From the NCBI GenBank assembly GCA_964472265.1, contig CAYYJO010000006.1, positions 1-39,075 of the forward strand: a DNA stretch of 39,075 nucleotides, given 5' to 3'. Positions 24,728 to 32,037 of the stretch are shown in pieces. Position numbers and translations under genes: made by a program. The notes beneath the pieces were generated by a model. The model had not been told where the DNA came from and ran no database searches. It saw nothing but the letters and a program-made list of their open reading frames with translations. This stretch comes from JAGNLA01 sp964472265 (GTDB lineage: Bacteria; Caldisericota; Caldisericia; JAAYUI01). The number at the start of each line of letters is the position of its first letter. Position 1 is the stretch's first letter.

Positions 24728-25162
24728 ATGGATACAGTATTTCCGAAGGTTGACCCCAGCAAGCGAAACTGGTACCTGGTCGATGCAGAAGGCAAGACAC
24801 TCGGCCGACTTGCAGTCATGGTTTCCAGGCTTCTTTCCGGCAAGGACAAGCCGACATGGAGCCCGCATTATGACTGTGGAGATAACGTGATTGTCGTCAA
24901 CGCAGAAAAGATCGTTGTTACCGGCTACAAGGAAACGGACAAGGTTTACCGCCACTACACAGGTTACAACGGTGGACTCAGAGCCGAAACCTTCCAGAAG
25001 CTTCGCGCAAGGTTGCCAGAACGCGTAATTGAGAAAGCAATCAAGGGCATGCTCCCACACACAAAGCTTGGCAGGGAACTCTTCCGCAAGCTTCATGTCT
25101 ACAAGGGATCGACCCACCCGCACTCAGCTCAGAAGCCATCGAAGCTTGAGCTTGAGGCGTAG
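24728..25162 (+). CDS. rplM: Ribosomal protein uL13
   Basis: 144 residues, normal length. W-Y-L-V-D-A-E-G-K-T-L-G-R-L-A near the start, D-N-V-I-V-V-N-A-E-K-I-V-V-T-G, and G-M-L-P-H-T-K-L-G-R are uL13 signatures. It is an early-assembly protein of the large subunit. ATG 24728 is preferred over an in-frame ATG at 24653 because AGGAGG sits 4 bases upstream and the longer form would precede the promoter. It is followed by rpsI after 8 bases, the classic rplM-rpsI pair. Confidence 0.97.
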   Translation: MDTVFPKVDPSKRNWYLVDAEGKTLGRLAVMVSRLLSGKDKPTWSPHYDCGDNVIVVNAEKIVVTGYKETDKVYRHYTGYNGGLRAETFQKLRARLPERVIEKAIKGMLPHTKLGRELFRKLHVYKGSTHPHSAQKPSKLELEA

Positions 25163-25170
25163 GAGGAATC

Positions 25171-25551
25171 ATGTACAGAGCCACAGGTTACAGAAAGACT
25201 GCAGTCGCCCAGATAACTCTCACGCCAGGCGAGGGCAAGGTCGTAATCAACGAAAAGCCGATTAACGAGTTCTTCACATCGGACATGTTCTACCGCCCAA
25301 TTTTCCAGCCGCTTGAACTTGTCAACATGAAGACCAAGTTTGATGTCACGGTCAAGGTTGCCGGCTCAGGCTACAACTCACAGGCCGAGGCAATGAGAAA
25401 CGGCATCGCGAAAGCACTCCTCGAGTTCGACCCGGAACTCAGGCCACCACTCAAAAAGGCTGGCTTCCTATCCAGAGATGCACGGAAGAAAGAAAGAATG
25501 AAAGCCGGTATGAGAGGCGCCAGGAAAGCCAGACAGTACAGAAAGAGATAA
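25171..25551 (+). CDS. rpsI: Ribosomal protein uS9
   Basis: 126 residues, normal length. G-Y-R-K-T-A-V-A-Q at the start and the basic C-terminal tail ending Q-Y-R-K-R, whose last Lys-Arg reaches the P-site tRNA, identify uS9. G-S-G-Y-N-S-Q-A-E-A-M-R-N-G-I-A is the conserved core. ATG 25171 follows AGGAGG. The operon ends at the hairpin at 25585-25619. Confidence 0.97.
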   Translation: MYRATGYRKTAVAQITLTPGEGKVVINEKPINEFFTSDMFYRPIFQPLELVNMKTKFDVTVKVAGSGYNSQAEAMRNGIAKALLEFDPELRPPLKKAGFLSRDARKKERMKAGMRGARKARQYRKR

Positions 25552-25584
25552 TGCCAGAACCAATCTGGTGTCATCAAGACGTTC

Positions 25585-25619
25585 AAAACTCCCTGGAGAT
25601 AATCTCCAGGGAGTTTTTT
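25585..25619 (+). terminator. Terminator of the rplM-rpsI operon
   Basis: A 15-bp perfect stem (AAAACTCCCTGGAGA at 25585-25599 with its complement at 25603-25617), loop TAA, then T6. It lies inside the open frame of the following gene and so argues for a start downstream of it. Confidence 0.9.
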
Positions 25620-25643
25620 GTTTCTGGCCCGAAAACACTTCTG

Positions 25644-26462
25644 ATGCTACCGGAAAAGCCTTTTTCAGACTCAAGACTATATGATTTCACAAAATCTCTT
25701 TTGGTGAAGTTGAATTCTTCCAGTCAAACCGTTTCTGTGGCCGGACACTTTCCGGGTGAAATCAACAACTTGACCCGCAGAAACGCCAGATTCATCTTTA
25801 TAAAGGCTGAACCATTGAAGTTCAAAAAACACGGTCTTTTCGCCAAACAGACAGATGAATCTGTTGCGCCAATCGTTGAAAACATAGGCTTGATGGAAGA
25901 TGTCCTTACTTGTAACCACATTGTTTGTGTCGGAATGATGGCGCAATCTGCAAGATTTGGTGTGGAAGGCGTAATCTCGCTTACAACTACAGTTCTTCCA
26001 ACAGTCACACTTGCAAAATGCTATATCGGGAGCACATCAAAAGCCGTGGCTGAAATCTTTAAATCAGTCATTTACCCAAAAATTTCTTGGAATGTACTTT
26101 TGACACCTTCCAACATTGTTTCTGGCATGGATGCATCGGCAATCGAAGCGAAGGGCTTGGATGTCTGTGGTATCAGCATAAAGGCTGATAAACTACTGAC
26201 AGAAACTGCAAAAATGGATGTTGGCGACCCATTCCTGATGCAAACCCAAACAAACGGCAAACTCAAAAAGGACTCAATAATTCCTGGGAAAACGGGGCGC
26301 AAACCTTCTGTCGACCATAAAAAATGCAATCTTTGCCTAGACTGTCTCACTGTCTGTCCAAATGGATCCATCAAAATCGAAAAGGGCAAAATTTTTATTG
26401 GAAATATCTGCGTCAGATGCGGGGCTTGCTTTGACGCCTGCCCTGAAAAGGCTCTTGTTTAA
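25644..26462 (+). CDS. Ferredoxin-domain protein (2 x 4Fe-4S), possibly DUF362-related
   Basis: 272 residues from ATG 25644; the frame stays open back to 25551, where an ATG overlaps the rpsI stop, but a strong terminator lies between. The start has no good ribosome-binding site and is uncertain. The C-terminal 60 residues hold two classic 4Fe-4S motifs, C-N-L-C-L-D-C-L-T-V-C-P and C-V-R-C-G-A-C-F-D-A-C-P. The N-terminal 200 residues, with repeated alpha/beta segments and an I-S-I-K-A-D-K-L-L region, resemble DUF362-type proteins, which often carry such a C-terminal ferredoxin; that match is tentative. Probable electron-transfer or Fe-S scaffold role in the cytoplasm. It converges on acyP, overlapping it by 4 bases. 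Confidence 0.75.
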   Translation: MLPEKPFSDSRLYDFTKSLLVKLNSSSQTVSVAGHFPGEINNLTRRNARFIFIKAEPLKFKKHGLFAKQTDESVAPIVENIGLMEDVLTCNHIVCVGMMAQSARFGVEGVISLTTTVLPTVTLAKCYIGSTSKAVAEIFKSVIYPKISWNVLLTPSNIVSGMDASAIEAKGLDVCGISIKADKLLTETAKMDVGDPFLMQTQTNGKLKKDSIIPGKTGRKPSVDHKKCNLCLDCLTVCPNGSIKIEKGKIFIGNICVRCGACFDACPEKALV

Positions 26463-26731
26463 CCAGTCACATAGAAAACAGTTTCATCTATGACAAGCTC
26501 AAGCTCTTCAACATTGCAGTGCCTGACTTCCGATGATTGCGGACCCTTGTCCATGAGATTCATGTATAAAGCCAGAACCTCAGTTTTTCCCTGGGCTTCA
26601 ATGGTCACTGAACCATCCGGGTTGTTTCTTGTGAATCCTGTCAAGCCAAGGTATTGTGCGTGTTTCTTGGCGAACGCCCTAAAGCCGACACCCTGAACGA
26701 TGCCAGCGACTCTAATCCTTATTCTTTTCAT
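26459..26731 (-). CDS. acyP: Acylphosphatase
   Basis: 90 residues, the usual length. V-Q-G-V-G-F-R at 12-18 with catalytic Arg18, and G-F-T-R-N-N-P-D-G-S-V at 32-42 with catalytic Asn36. It hydrolyses acyl phosphates such as acetyl or carbamoyl phosphate. The start lies 20 bases inside the 3' end of nusB, making it the last gene of the efp-nusB-acyP operon. Confidence 0.95.
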   Translation of the reverse strand: MKRIRIRVAGIVQGVGFRAFAKKHAQYLGLTGFTRNNPDGSVTIEAQGKTEVLALYMNLMDKGPQSSEVRHCNVEELELVIDETVFYVTG

Positions 26732-27128
26732 TGTTGGACCTGAAGAAGGCCCCTAAAATGCCATTTATGAATTTGCTCGATTCGTCATTGCCGAACTTCT
26801 TGGCAAGCCTCACAGCCTGGTCTATGACGACCGATGACGGGGTATCTGGAAGGTTTTTGAGTTCGTAGAGGGATAGCCTAAGGACAGACCGATCAATGGT
26901 AAATAGCCTGCATAGTTTCCAGTTTTCGAGGTATTTGGAAATAATCCTGTCCAAATCATCTCTATCTCTGAGAACACCGAGGAACAGCTCCTTTGCAAAC
27001 TCTTTTGATTCCTCATCGGTGTCAGTTGTCTGAAGCACCATGAGACCTGCAGTTTTGGGGTCTGTTGAGTCGAACTCTGAGGCAAAAAGCATTTGCAGGG
27101 CTATTTCCCTGCTCTGTCTCCTGCCCAT
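26712..27128 (-). CDS. nusB: Transcription antitermination factor NusB
   Basis: 138 residues, all-helical. The N-terminal R-R-x-S-R-E-I-A-L-Q-M-L-F-A arginine-rich helix and C-terminal I-D-Q-A-V-R-L-A-K-K-F-G-N-D-E-S-S-K-F-I-N-G-I-L are the NusB signatures. With NusE/S10 it binds boxA RNA to promote rRNA operon antitermination. It begins directly after the efp stop (TAA-ATG), a common efp-nusB order. Confidence 0.96.
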   Translation of the reverse strand: MGRRQSREIALQMLFASEFDSTDPKTAGLMVLQTTDTDEESKEFAKELFLGVLRDRDDLDRIISKYLENWKLCRLFTIDRSVLRLSLYELKNLPDTPSSVVIDQAVRLAKKFGNDESSKFINGILGAFFRSNNEKNKD

Positions 27129-27692
27129 TTACTTGTTGGCGCGCTCCAGATACTCACCGGTTCTGGTGTCGATTTTGATCATTTCGCCCTGCTCTACGAA
27201 GAGCGGGACGTCAACAACGTATCCGGTTTCAACCTTTGCAGGTTTTGTTGTATTTTGTGCGGTGTCGCCCTTGAATCCTGGCTCTGTTTCGATGATTTGA
27301 AGGATGACCATGTTCGGAAGCTCTATGCCGACCTGTTTGCCCTTGTAGAAACTGACTTCAATCTCCATGCCTTCCATGAGGAAGTGGGCTGCGTCTCCGA
27401 GCGATTCCCTGTCAAGTGTGATCTGGTCGTATGTGTCGTTGTCCATAAACGAGAATTCGTCGCCCTGGCTGTAGAGATACTGCATTTTCCTGTGGTCAAG
27501 ATAGGCTGCGACAAATTTTTCTTCAGGTCTGAATGTGCGCTCAATTGTTGAAAGCGACTCAAGGTTTCTGATGCGAACCCTGACGTGGGCTGTGCCTTTT
27601 CCCGGCTTGATGTGATGGAATTCAAGGCACATCCAAAGCCCGCCATCCATCTCGAACGTTTTTCCTGAGCGCAAATCGTTTGCTGTGATCAT
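27129..27692 (-). CDS. efp: Translation elongation factor P
   Basis: 187 residues, the usual three-domain length. It relieves ribosome stalling at polyproline. The domain I loop reads K-P-G-K-G-T-A-H, so the modification-site residue is Lys34 with an adjacent G-T as in the lysylated type; no epmA, epmB or rhamnosyltransferase gene is nearby. G-Y-V-V-D-V-P-L-F-V-E-Q-G-E-M-I-K-I-D-T-R-T-G-E-Y-L-E-R near the end is the EF-P signature. ATG 27692 follows GGAGGAATT. First gene of the operon, from the promoter at 27715-27742. Confidence 0.97.
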   Translation of the reverse strand: MITANDLRSGKTFEMDGGLWMCLEFHHIKPGKGTAHVRVRIRNLESLSTIERTFRPEEKFVAAYLDHRKMQYLYSQGDEFSFMDNDTYDQITLDRESLGDAAHFLMEGMEIEVSFYKGKQVGIELPNMVILQIIETEPGFKGDTAQNTTKPAKVETGYVVDVPLFVEQGEMIKIDTRTGEYLERANK

Positions 27693-27714
27693 AATTCCTC
27701 CATTAAACGCCGGT

Positions 27715-27742
27715 ATTGTACCAAATCATCAGCATGAGTCAA
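27715..27742 (-). promoter_or_regulatory. Sigma-70-type promoter of efp-nusB-acyP
   Basis: On the minus strand TTGACT (27737-27742) and TACAAT (27715-27720) are 16 bases apart, with TGG before the -10. Predicted leader about 16 bases. Confidence 0.75.
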
Positions 27743-27777
27743 CGAATTTTTGGGAGAATGAACTTTTGATGGTGGAA

Positions 27778-27805
27778 TTGACTTTGGGCGCACAAAGGCT
27801 AAAAT
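27778..27805 (+). promoter_or_regulatory. Sigma-70-type promoter of the gene at 27812, leaderless arrangement
   Basis: TTGACT (27778-27783), 16-base spacer, TAAAAT (27800-27805). The GTG start codon lies only 6 bases after the -10, so transcription should begin on the start codon itself. It is back to back with the efp promoter. Confidence 0.7.
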
Positions 27806-27811
27806 CTTGGC

Positions 27812-28639
27812 GTGATCAACACCCCGATTGACAATTTCGTTTTCAGGGCTTTAGCCACAAAGACAATCAACCTTGATTCAGCCATCAAGGATCTAGATGA
27901 ATCCCTGCACGTTCTCCATATTGAATTCATTGGGTCAGACAGCTATATCCTCATTATCGAAAACCGCTCGATACGCTACATCTTCAAACTTAGCGATGTG
28001 TGCGAATTCCTGGGTTCAAAATCGCTTGAGCTTGTGAGTTTCAGGATGCAGCGTGAACAGTCGAGGTTCACAATTGGCAAGATTTCAAAACACCTACAGT
28101 TTCTGTATGAACTGCTTTCAAAATCGCAGCCTGTGCTGAAAGCGTTGAACACGAACTATTTCTCGTTTTGGCGCTTTGTCTCGACGGTCAAGGAAGACAA
28201 TTCATACGGACTTTGCACGCTTCACAACAGCCAGGCAACACTCTGGGCGATATTTGAAGCCGGGGAGCTGACGGGTGGATGGCTTTGCAAAAGCGTTACG
28301 GAGGAACCGGTTTCGCTCAGCGTTGACAGGGTGCTTGAGGAAGCCGTAAGAATCGCTGGACTTGCAACATTTTATTGCTACAAAAACCGAATCATTTTTG
28401 ACGTTTCGACCGATACGATTTTTGAAAAAAAACAATATTTCCAGACTCTTTTGGAGCCAGACAGCATGGCCAGGCTTGCAATCAAAAAGGATTACGGTGA
28501 ATACGGATTCACAATAGCCTCCCAGTTTGACGGCAAAAAGACCGTTGGCGAAATTGCTGAACTGACCAGAGTTTCTTTCGAGAAAACGAGAGACATAGCA
28601 AAGAGGCTGTATGAACTTGACATCCTTGGCAGGCTATAA
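27812..28639 (+). CDS. Unknown protein with C-terminal winged-helix-like domain
   Basis: 275 residues from GTG 27812; no Shine-Dalgarno site, but a promoter positioned for a leaderless mRNA. No signal peptide or membrane segment. The N-terminal 200 residues are mixed alpha/beta and not recognised. The last 50 (F-D-G-K-K-T-V-G-E-I-A-E-L-T ... A-K-R-L-Y-E-L-D-I-L-G-R-L) match the winged-helix tail common in DUF4388-type and similar signalling proteins. Its stop shares a base with the start of the V4R-like gene (TAATG), so the two are translated together. The pairing suggests a cytoplasmic sensor or regulator unit, possibly linked to Roadblock/MglA-type signalling, which is inference. Confidence 0.8.
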   Translation: MINTPIDNFVFRALATKTINLDSAIKDLDESLHVLHIEFIGSDSYILIIENRSIRYIFKLSDVCEFLGSKSLELVSFRMQREQSRFTIGKISKHLQFLYELLSKSQPVLKALNTNYFSFWRFVSTVKEDNSYGLCTLHNSQATLWAIFEAGELTGGWLCKSVTEEPVSLSVDRVLEEAVRIAGLATFYCYKNRIIFDVSTDTIFEKKQYFQTLLEPDSMARLAIKKDYGEYGFTIASQFDGKKTVGEIAELTRVSFEKTRDIAKRLYELDILGRL

Positions 28640-29166
28640 TGGCTAAACCAAAACAGGAAAGCACTTTTCTTGCACAGATTCTCAACAACATCAACCTTAG
28701 AAACGAACAATCCAGCCAAAGCAGGCTTTTGCCAGAACTTGTCAAGGCTTGCTGGCAAACCTACGGTGCTGATCAGGCAAGGGTTATGCTCTACACGTTT
28801 GGGCGTGACGCTGGTTTTAACCTATGTCAGTCCATCTCAAAAGAATATTCAATAATTCAGGAGCTTAATTGGAACGAGTTCCTAGAAAGCATCGAAACCC
28901 TTGGCAAAATTTTCATCAAATCCACCGTCAAAATCGTTTCGAGCACTGAAAATGTCATCTGCCTGAGAGTCAGCGACTCGTCGTGCTGCCACAAGCTTTC
29001 CGGTTTTGACGAGCCTTGCTGCGACTATCTGGCAGGCATTTTCGCAGCCTTTGCCGCATACGTTTTCAAAGATGCAGAAACGACATGCATCGAAACAAGC
29101 TGCAAAGCCACCGGATACACGCCATACTGCAACTTCGAGCTTAGATTCAACTGGGGCAAAAAATGA
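28639..29166 (+). CDS. V4R-like (4-vinyl reductase domain) cysteine-rich protein
   Basis: 175 residues. The C-terminal half shows the V4R layout: C-C-H-K-L-S-G-F-D-E-P-C-C-D-Y-L-A-G-I, then E-T-x-C-I-E-T-S-C-K-A-T-G-Y-T-P-Y-C-N-F-E-L, with conserved cysteines that in some members bind metal. V4R domains sense small hydrocarbons or hemes in regulators such as PoxR/DmpR and occur as stand-alone proteins near Roadblock or DUF4388 genes. The N-terminus (1-40) is not recognised. Coupled to the upstream winged-helix protein by a one-base stop/start overlap. Followed by 187 bases without any clear gene or hairpin. Confidence 0.78.
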   Translation: MAKPKQESTFLAQILNNINLRNEQSSQSRLLPELVKACWQTYGADQARVMLYTFGRDAGFNLCQSISKEYSIIQELNWNEFLESIETLGKIFIKSTVKIVSSTENVICLRVSDSSCCHKLSGFDEPCCDYLAGIFAAFAAYVFKDAETTCIETSCKATGYTPYCNFELRFNWGKK

Positions 29167-29353
29167 GGATAACCTTAAATTTCAAAATTAACTCATCCAG
29201 AAAATGTCATTCAAAGTTGATGATCGCAATCAGTCATTTGTGATCCAACGACAATAGGCAATAAACACAAGCCAATCAAAATCCTTTCTATGGGCAAAGA
29301 TGTATTTCTGTCTCTAGCGAGCAAAAAATGATGTCAATTCCATTAATCCTGAT

Positions 29354-31363
29354 TTAGAAAATATCTTTCACAACTCCATCGGCAAAATCGCCACCCAGGC
29401 CAAAATCCATGTTTCGGTCAGGACAGTCAAACGGTTGTGCATGCCAGGTTTTATCATTGCCTATTCCTTCAACACGATATGAATCTTGACCACCAATGTC
29501 GATGAAAACGCCGATGTTGATCATTTTCTCACGCATGAATCCATTGCCACAGGGGGCAGGATCGCCGTATGTTCCAAAGGTTCTGCCTCCTCCAACATCA
29601 TATTTGTCGTCGCCACCGATGTTGACGAAAAAGCCCATGCCATTGGCATTTCCGGCACCAACGCACAAGCCAGCATCAACTTTTTGACCATTTTCAGTGC
29701 GCCAGGCGTTATAAGTGTCGTTCCCACCGAGATCGACATGATAGGCAAGCGAGACATCGTGACCTGTGCCAATCGAAGTTGCCATCGTCGCCTGATAGGT
29801 GTCGTTGCCAGCCCTGTCCTGAAAGTAGGCGATTCCGAAATGGGCAGCAGCGCCCTGAACATACCATGTTCCAAGGTAGGAGTCGTCACCTTCGTAGTCG
29901 CTAAGAATGCCCAAAGCGTGCCAGTAAGCCACCCCTTGTCCAAAAACTCCGCAGGAATAGCTATCGTTCCCCTTCATGTCTTGAAGAACTCCGACACCTC
30001 CACTCATTGAATGCCCGTTATCGAGTTCAGCCCTCGATACAAAACCAGCGCCCTGACAAAAGGAAGCATTGTGCTGAGCAGATTGTGCCGAAGGGTTGAT
30101 GATGTCCTTGTCATCGGCATCGTAAACGTCATCGCCAGCTTTGTCCTGAAGTAGTCCGATGCCCTGAGTAAACCCGAAACCCTGCGAGCCAAAATAGCTG
30201 TGGTACGTGTCATTTCCGGAAACATCCTGCAAAACGCCGATGCCAAACTCACCGGCTCCCTGGCACGAAAATTTGCCGTCATAAATATCATTTCCTGCCA
30301 AATCCTTGAGAACTCCGACTCCGAAACAACCTGAGCCCTGACTTAGCATTTCCGATTTGTACCTGTCATTTCCTTCCATATCCACAAGAACGCCGAAACC
30401 AAACCTGCCTGAGCCGCACTGAGGTTGGCTCCCTGAATCGTCAGAATAGGTGTCGTCGCCAGAAACGTCGATGCACACCGAGAAAGGATTGTCGATGCCA
30501 GCATTTGAGCCGACAAATCCTGAGTAAGCATCGTTGCCATCGGTATCGATCAAAAGAAGCTGGTTCAAGCAAATGTGGGTGGACGTCTCAGCTCCCGAAA
30601 TTGAGATTTGGCCAAGGGGTGTTTGAACATCAAACGGAGCCGGCAACTCGGTTCCAAGAAGAGTTACCATCTTATCAACAGCTAACGCTCCTTGTGCTGC
30701 AGCATAATACAGCCACCTGAAATCCATTTCCAGTCCTGCATCATAAGTGTCGATCGGAAAATCTGGGCCGGAATCAAGCAGCATCGAACAACGTCTGAAC
30801 ACATCATCCCATTTTTCACAAGGGATTTTCCTCATGGCCAAATTTCTGTATTTTTTCACCTGTGAGGCATAGCCAACAAATTCTGCCAGTTGTGTTTGCC
30901 AATTGGCGGTCAATTCAGAGCATTTTGCTTTTAGATTTGTGTGTTCCTTCTCGGCCAGTTTCCAGCCATCTTCTTTGTAAAGCGCGATCAAAGCTTCAAA
31001 AAGCGGGGCTTCTTTGGCAATGACCGGCTTTGGACCAAAATCCCACCTTGACACCTCATTGCCCGAGCGTCTTGCACACATGACGACTGCGTCCCGGACA
31101 GTGCCGATCATTTCAAACCTTCCGAGCGTCATCTTGGCTTCGTACGGAACCTGCAGTGGTCTCTGATGAAGCTCATCGAACCAGGGGAATCTGAAAGGAT
31201 CACGCTGGAAATCACCGATGTTCCACATGTTCCATGAAAGATCGGATGGTTTCAGCCCCGCAGTTGTCAGGAGTTCCAGAAATCGATCAGGTGGAGATTC
31301 AGATTTTGCCACAACCGGAAACAACATTGACACGACGATGACTACCAACAGCAATCTTTTCAT
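29354..31363 (-). CDS. Exported GNDxY-repeat protein A (undescribed solenoid-like family)
   Basis: 669 residues with signal peptide MKRLLLVVIVVSMLFPVVAKS; ATG 31363 follows GAGGTGA. Residues 25-270 are an unrecognised, mostly helical N-terminal domain. About 274-630 hold twelve G-[N/D/Q]-D-x-Y motifs, one per roughly 30 residues, in units like L-x-D-x-x-G-N-D-x-Y followed by about 6 residues, Q-G-x-G and x-G-x-G-V/I. One longer unit in the middle contains I-I-N-P-S-A-Q...H-N-A-S and H-S-M-S-G-G. The regular Asp/Gly turns suggest a beta-solenoid with calcium at the turns; that is inference. It is not the RTX nonapeptide (GGxGxDxLx). It is a full-length paralogue of the protein at 34084 and is divergent from the beta-propeller gene. 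Confidence 0.85.
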   Translation of the reverse strand: MKRLLLVVIVVSMLFPVVAKSESPPDRFLELLTTAGLKPSDLSWNMWNIGDFQRDPFRFPWFDELHQRPLQVPYEAKMTLGRFEMIGTVRDAVVMCARRSGNEVSRWDFGPKPVIAKEAPLFEALIALYKEDGWKLAEKEHTNLKAKCSELTANWQTQLAEFVGYASQVKKYRNLAMRKIPCEKWDDVFRRCSMLLDSGPDFPIDTYDAGLEMDFRWLYYAAAQGALAVDKMVTLLGTELPAPFDVQTPLGQISISGAETSTHICLNQLLLIDTDGNDAYSGFVGSNAGIDNPFSVCIDVSGDDTYSDDSGSQPQCGSGRFGFGVLVDMEGNDRYKSEMLSQGSGCFGVGVLKDLAGNDIYDGKFSCQGAGEFGIGVLQDVSGNDTYHSYFGSQGFGFTQGIGLLQDKAGDDVYDADDKDIINPSAQSAQHNASFCQGAGFVSRAELDNGHSMSGGVGVLQDMKGNDSYSCGVFGQGVAYWHALGILSDYEGDDSYLGTWYVQGAAAHFGIAYFQDRAGNDTYQATMATSIGTGHDVSLAYHVDLGGNDTYNAWRTENGQKVDAGLCVGAGNANGMGFFVNIGGDDKYDVGGGRTFGTYGDPAPCGNGFMREKMINIGVFIDIGGQDSYRVEGIGNDKTWHAQPFDCPDRNMDFGLGGDFADGVVKDIF

Positions 31364-31551
31364 TATTCACCTCATTACAGTCAAAATCTTATGCATAATT
31401 TTAGATTTGTCATCAATCCATCAAACCGCGTTGCATTAATACAAACCTAGATTACGATTTGTCGTTTTTAACTAATAATTTACATTAAATTGTAGAAAGG
31501 TTACGTTTTCGTTGTATTATCATTAACAATCTCATCAAAGGCAGGTGGAGC
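31364..31551. other. AT-rich divergent intergenic region
   Basis: 188 bases, markedly richer in A/T than the surroundings, between protein A and the beta-propeller gene. A weak plus-strand promoter candidate is TTGTAG (31490-31495) and TATTAT (31515-31520) with a 19-base spacer; on the minus strand TAAAAT boxes occur but no good pair. No ORF or hairpin is supported. Confidence 0.4.
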
Positions 31552-32037
31552 ATGAAAAAAAATAGAATTGGCCTTATTTCTGTTATTCTTTTGGCAACGC
31601 TTCTGATTACACCTTTTGGGCTGACGATAACTGCACCAATCCATCATAAACCGATATGCGAGACAATCACGGAAGAGTGCGGGAATTGCAGTTGGCCAGA
31701 GTACAGGCATGACAATCTCAACACAGGATTCACCGATGACCAGTGTGCCCCGCCGTGTGACGATCCCGAAAAGCTGTGGCAATTCACGCTTTCCAGCAAT
31801 GACCACATCCTGGCGCCACCATCTGTTGATTGCGGTAAAGTGGTCTTTGGCACTGAAACCGGTTCGCTGTACGCATTGAGAGCATACAACGGCATGGTTG
31901 CATGGGGAATTCCACTGTTTGGGCAATTGTTTCGACACCAACTATTTACAACAAAAAAGTTTTTGTGGGCACAAAATCTGGCGCAATGTACTGTGTCGAT
32001 CTTGATAACGGGAACATTTTATGGGTTTATCCTGTAA
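31552..32037 (+). CDS. PQQ-like beta-propeller protein, 5' part (frame broken near 31904)
   Basis: N-terminal part of an exported beta-propeller protein. Signal peptide M-K-K-N-R-I-G-L-I-S-V-I-L-L-A-T-L-L-I-T, then a cysteine-rich segment and W-P-E-Y-R-H-D-N-L-N-T-G, the entry motif of PQQ-type propellers (usually W-P-x-x-R-x-D-x-x-x-x-G). The first blade ends G-T-E-T-G-S-L-Y-A-L-R-A-Y-N-G-M-V-A-W-G. From about 31904 the propeller sequence continues in another frame; the residues this frame reads after that point, up to the stop at 32037, are not propeller-like. Adding one base in the GGGG run at 31904-31907 restores a single gene 31552-33131 of about 526 residues. ATG 31552 follows GGTGGAG. 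Confidence 0.75.
   Translation: MKKNRIGLISVILLATLLITPFGLTITAPIHHKPICETITEECGNCSWPEYRHDNLNTGFTDDQCAPPCDDPEKLWQFTLSSNDHILAPPSVDCGKVVFGTETGSLYALRAYNGMVAWGIPLFGQLFRHQLFTTKKFLWAQNLAQCTVSILITGTFYGFIL

Noticed and set aside
29486..30010. 174-residue plus-strand open frame
   Set aside because: Antisense shadow of the Gly/Asp repeat region of protein A; no start signals.
29480..30545. Regular DNA repeats in the GNDxY genes considered as a CRISPR-like or satellite array
   Set aside because: The periodicity is at protein level with variable DNA and unit length, and the frame is open throughout.
29480..30545. RTX calcium-binding nonapeptide repeats
   Set aside because: RTX units are nine residues (GGxGxDxLx) in direct series; here the unit is about 30 residues with G-[N/D]-D-x-Y once per unit, and no type I secretion genes are nearby.
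31896..31912. Programmed -1 ribosomal frameshift in the beta-propeller gene
   Set aside because: No X-XXY-YYZ heptamer in the zero frame and no evident pseudoknot or stimulatory Shine-Dalgarno site; a one-base loss in the G run is simpler.
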